Source: Butyrivibrio sp. VCB2006
GTDB lineage: Bacteria > Bacillota > Clostridia > Lachnospirales > Lachnospiraceae
Direction of reading: 5' to 3'
DNA: 64,000 nucleotides
Assembly: GCF_000420945.1 (NCBI RefSeq)
Contig: NZ_ATVX01000011.1
Coordinates: 1 to 64,000, forward strand
Every line of letters begins with the position of its first letter. The first letter of the stretch is position 1. A program made the translations under genes and the position numbers. Below are positions 61,042-64,000 of this stretch, piece by piece. Under the pieces are notes generated by a model. The model searched no databases. It was not told the origin of the DNA and worked only from the letters and a program-made list of their open reading frames with translations.

Positions 61042-62061
61042 TTACTTTATATTGTCATCGGCATTATTCTTGTTACCAATCTTCATACGCTCATGACCGC
61101 CAAGCTTGTTGGCTGCGTCCTGATCTCCGCGAAGAATTGCGTTTACAAGCTGCATACGGAAACCTGCATCGATGAAATCGCAGTGCTTACAGAATGGATA
61201 TTCCTGACGTCCCTCTGCAATCTTACGTCTGACTGCCTGGAACTTCTCGCATCCCCAAGCCTCTTTAATAGACATCTTTGTAAGGTCACCAAAGTCTGTA
61301 GTCTCAAAGTTATCGCAGCAGCAAAGTCCCATCTTACCGTTTGGCATGATCCACATATCTGTGAATGGAAGAAGACAGGTCTCTTTAATAACCTTCTTGG
61401 TCTCCTTCTTGTTAGGAGCACTTCCTGCTCTGTTAGTAAGAACTTCCTGTAAGTATCTCATCTGGATCTGGATATCAAGATCCTTGAACTCATCAGGATG
61501 AGCTTTAACGTAATCATAGAGCTCCTGAATATTGTCATGGAGTTTCATCTCCATTGAATAGTTATTGATAATAAGCTGATTGATGTAAGGAGCAACCTCT
61601 TTAACCTTATCAATTGTAAGAATAAGTCCATTGGTAGACATGAAGATAAAGCTATCAGGAAGCTTTTCTCTTGCATATTTGTGTCTTTCTACAATCTTGG
61701 TATCAAGAAGAGGCTCATTGTTACCGTAAAGAGTAAGATGTCCCTTGTAGCCCCAATCTGCCAACTGATCGATGATACTCTTATAAAGATCATCGTCAAT
61801 CTTGGCAAGAGGTCTGCACTCGTCGTGAACATTGGCAGTACAGAAGGCACAGGTTGAATTACATCTGTTGATGGTCTCGATATTAACAACATTAGGCATT
61901 GGAACTTCCTTGGAATTAAGGAAATAATCACAATAAGCCTTCTGTGACTTACTTCTGGTAGCAAACTGAAGTTTCAGATATGCGTTACTTGCAAGCATAG
62001 GAAAATGCTTACGTGCAAACCATCCAAACTTACCCATGAAACTATTAACTCTAATTGGCAT
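61042..62061 (-). CDS. Radical SAM/SPASM protein
   Basis: A 339-residue enzyme with the radical SAM cluster motif CNSTCAFCTANV (CxxxCxxC, about residues 62-69) and a C-terminal SPASM-type domain in which GLCCCDNFETTDFGDL and YPFCKHCDFID hold further cluster cysteines. Members of this type include peptide maturases and glycan-linked enzymes. No precursor peptide gene was found nearby. It lies between a GT-C-like gene and a GT2 gene. ATG 62061 has GAGGAG seven bases upstream. The substrate is unknown; a surface sugar or lipid-linked intermediate is inferred from context. Confidence 0.9.
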   Translation of the reverse strand: MPIRVNSFMGKFGWFARKHFPMLASNAYLKLQFATRSKSQKAYCDYFLNSKEVPMPNVVNIETINRCNSTCAFCTANVHDECRPLAKIDDDLYKSIIDQLADWGYKGHLTLYGNNEPLLDTKIVERHKYAREKLPDSFIFMSTNGLILTIDKVKEVAPYINQLIINNYSMEMKLHDNIQELYDYVKAHPDEFKDLDIQIQMRYLQEVLTNRAGSAPNKKETKKVIKETCLLPFTDMWIMPNGKMGLCCCDNFETTDFGDLTKMSIKEAWGCEKFQAVRRKIAEGRQEYPFCKHCDFIDAGFRMQLVNAILRGDQDAANKLGGHERMKIGNKNNADDNIK

Positions 62062-62088
62062 TACAATTCTCCTCAAATCAAATAAATC

Positions 62089-63648
62089 TTACTTTTTATC
62101 TCTAAAATGTACAGCCCTGTCCAGAATACATTTCATTCCAAAGGCCGCAAAAGGCATCCAGTACACATAGTATCTCATAATGTACCTTGATGAACCTTCC
62201 CAGAATTCATGGAAGCACATGCCTCCAAATATGAGTATCAAAAGAAGCATTTCCTTGTCAGAAAGTCTCTTTTCACTAATTCTGATCACAAGATAAACAA
62301 ATACACACAGATAACAAACGCTCATAAAGACATTCATTATCCAACTGATGATAATATTACCATCACCAAAAACAATATAATACATCAAATCCGTCGGATT
62401 CTCAACATGTCTGCTGACAAAGTCCAGATTGTGGGTTGAAATGCACACCGGATCTGCCCACTGGGTCAGGAATTTACGGAAAAAGAATTTAAAAGCATAT
62501 CCCGGGTGATGAATAAATGTATCAACCCTTGATCTGATTTCTTCCATGGCTGCAGCCTTAGTCAGCTCAGTATCATAGCCGTTATCCTCAAAAACCTGAT
62601 AGTTATACCCACTATACCAGCCATTTTCCAGTTCGAACTCCTGGATGCCCATGGCTATATGGGAAACGGAAGGACTTCCCTTCGGAATAGCTTCGATTCC
62701 AATCCTGTCGCAATAATAGGCATTTACCGCCCACTTTCCGAATACTACAGCGCCAATTATAAGGGCTGACAAAAGAGCTCTCACCGCCAGCCTGTGGGCC
62801 AGCTCATAGGCATAATATCCCTCGCCCTCCTTATTTTTCCAGGCACTTAATATCAATATCATCACAATGGCAATCAGGGTAATCTCACTATTGGTCTTGA
62901 TAACAACTGCAAGGGCTATCCCAATCGCTGTAATCACCGCATATACTGCCTTTTTTCTTTTTACAAATAAAATCGTAGTATAAAGAGCTATTGTCTGGGG
63001 CATAAGACTGTACACATCCCCATAAACATAGGTGGAATAGTTGTAAAAAAACAGCATTCCAAAGCTCATAAGAGCCATAATTCCGCAAACAGCCCTGTCT
63101 TCAAATATTTCCCAGGTAATCTTGTAAAGCAGATACACCACCGCAAGAATCACCAGTAAAAGAAGCATATCCCAGGCCATATAATTGGCATGTCCGAAAA
63201 TGGAATCCATTGTCTCGCCAAACAAAACATATCCAAGCTGAAATGGCCAGACAAAAAGATATCCTCCTTTCTGGGTAAGGCTGCTGTAGTCTCCGCTTGA
63301 GAACTCTGCAAATATCTTATCCAGAGTCATGGAATCAGTAACCGGAATAGGCTTAATAGCAAAAATCAGCGTAAGACAATAGGCAAGGCAGAATAAAAGC
63401 GCTCCTATCAAAAGGCCCTTACTTTTCCGGGTAAATACATCCTTTTTGTGAAGGACATAGAAAAAGACAAACACAACTGCCATAAGTAGCAAAAGCAGTG
63501 GGATATTTTCTTTTCCGTAATGAGGAAAATCCACATCCTCGTGCATGTCATAATATATTGTTGTCAAAAGACTTGTGACAAATACCGATCCTGCTGCGAT
63601 AGCAAGTAGTGCCACAACTATCTTGTATAAGACATTCTTAACATTCAT
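62089..63648 (-). CDS. GT-C-type polytopic membrane glycosyltransferase
   Basis: A 519-residue protein with about 12 helices, of the PMT/ArnT-like GT-C type. The first outward loop (about residues 30-45) has YYDMHEDVDFPHY, in which acidic residues near the first helix are typical of the catalytic Asp. A large external loop with VSHIAMGIQEFELENGWYSGYNYQVFEDNGY and a final helix WEGSSRYIMRYYVYWMPFAAFGMK follow. It would use a polyprenyl-phosphate sugar made by the GT2 enzyme at 60040. The specific sugar is unknown. Confidence 0.85.
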   Translation of the reverse strand: MNVKNVLYKIVVALLAIAAGSVFVTSLLTTIYYDMHEDVDFPHYGKENIPLLLLLMAVVFVFFYVLHKKDVFTRKSKGLLIGALLFCLAYCLTLIFAIKPIPVTDSMTLDKIFAEFSSGDYSSLTQKGGYLFVWPFQLGYVLFGETMDSIFGHANYMAWDMLLLLVILAVVYLLYKITWEIFEDRAVCGIMALMSFGMLFFYNYSTYVYGDVYSLMPQTIALYTTILFVKRKKAVYAVITAIGIALAVVIKTNSEITLIAIVMILILSAWKNKEGEGYYAYELAHRLAVRALLSALIIGAVVFGKWAVNAYYCDRIGIEAIPKGSPSVSHIAMGIQEFELENGWYSGYNYQVFEDNGYDTELTKAAAMEEIRSRVDTFIHHPGYAFKFFFRKFLTQWADPVCISTHNLDFVSRHVENPTDLMYYIVFGDGNIIISWIMNVFMSVCYLCVFVYLVIRISEKRLSDKEMLLLILIFGGMCFHEFWEGSSRYIMRYYVYWMPFAAFGMKCILDRAVHFRDKK

Positions 63649-63651
63649 AAG

Positions 63652-64000
63652 TTAGTTTTTCCTAAGAAGAACCGTATTCTTGTGGTAATATCTAGCCACA
63701 ACTATATTGATCCAAAAATCTGTATCTTCCTCAACATCGCTAAAAAACAGCATTGAAGGCTTAACTGTATATTCATCAAGAACTGCATCCGACACTGAAT
63801 CATCAGTAAGCACAGAGAGTCTTTCCATGCTCTCTTGTCTATAAGTCCCCGCATTTCCTGAAGCAATATCGTAGCAGGCACTGGTTGCCGAGAAGTAATG
63901 AGGATCAGCCTTTATGCAAAGCGCTGCGCCAAAGGCGATAATAAGAAAGAGCACACACATATATAATGCAGAATTGCCGGAAAGCGCCTCCATATCACTG
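63652..64000 (-). CDS. C-terminal part of a membrane protein, cut by the window edge
   Basis: The reading frame is open through the right edge, so the ATG at 63993 may be internal. The 113 visible residues hold one membrane helix (about 9-27), then a soluble tail (YDIASGNAGTYRQESMERLS, TVKPSMLFFSDVEEDTDFW, VVARYYHKNTVLLRKN). This tail resembles the end of DUF6056-type polytopic proteins in Lachnospiraceae, from memory. It is four bases upstream of the GT-C gene and probably part of the same operon. Confidence 0.7.
   Translation of the reverse strand, partial: SDMEALSGNSALYMCVLFLIIAFGAALCIKADPHYFSATSACYDIASGNAGTYRQESMERLSVLTDDSVSDAVLDEYTVKPSMLFFSDVEEDTDFWINIVVARYYHKNTVLLRKN

Overview
The window comes from the chromosome of a low-GC anaerobic Firmicute of the Lachnospiraceae, most like Butyrivibrio or Pseudobutyrivibrio. 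This rests on the 16S rRNA 5' end, protein types typical of that family (DUF4230, G5/LysM M23 peptidase, GH25 with Big_2 repeats, small alarmone synthetase) and strong GGAGG ribosome binding sites. The genus is an inference. Almost everything is on the minus strand; only two genes, an HD-GYP protein and an SGNH lipoprotein, are on the plus strand.

Region 1 (1-620): the 5' end of a 16S rRNA gene preceded by two tRNA-Ser genes (GGA and UGA anticodons), with a consensus promoter and an A/T-rich upstream element. Region 2 (656-7,530): a housekeeping operon reading tsaE, a tsaB-rimI fusion, rnz, an unknown membrane protein, tsaD, ispD, a GT4 glycosyltransferase and a hexapeptide acetyltransferase. 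It carries three t6A tRNA modification functions. Region 3 (7,590-9,960): FMN riboswitch and riboflavin transporter ribU, divergent from an HD-GYP phosphodiesterase; the two promoters share one -35 sequence. Region 4 (9,960-14,440): murA, an M23/LysM/G5 endopeptidase, a coiled-coil membrane protein and a small (p)ppGpp synthetase.

Region 5 (14,490-38,900) is a surface polysaccharide cluster. It has dTDP-sugar genes rfbA, rfbB and rfbC (no rfbD in view), a polyprenyl-phosphate sugar-1-phosphate transferase that would start chains, five GT2 proteins, a phosphohexomutase, a Wzm/Wzt ABC exporter whose ATPase has a glycan-binding-type C-terminal extension, and a methyltransferase plus kinase-like protein that resembles chain-capping WbdD. 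An LCP ligase would attach the product to the wall. A 1,188-residue GH25 muramidase ends the block.

Region 6 (39,060-64,000) looks like a decoration and second assembly island. It holds two half-size EamA/SMR transporters, two MBOAT acyltransferases each next to an SGNH-like partner, two further SGNH proteins, a nucleotidyltransferase-aminotransferase fusion next to LicD and an ornithine-cyclodeaminase-like enzyme, polytopic GT-C-like proteins, GtrB-type GT2 enzymes, an amino-oxidase-family flavoprotein, a Wzx-like flippase and a radical SAM/SPASM protein. My reading is that the cell makes a rhamnose-type wall glycan and decorates its surface with acyl groups, side-chain sugars and probably a phospho-amino-alcohol. 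The most novel element is the 45.2-48.8 kb module. No CRISPR array, insertion sequence or prophage was seen.
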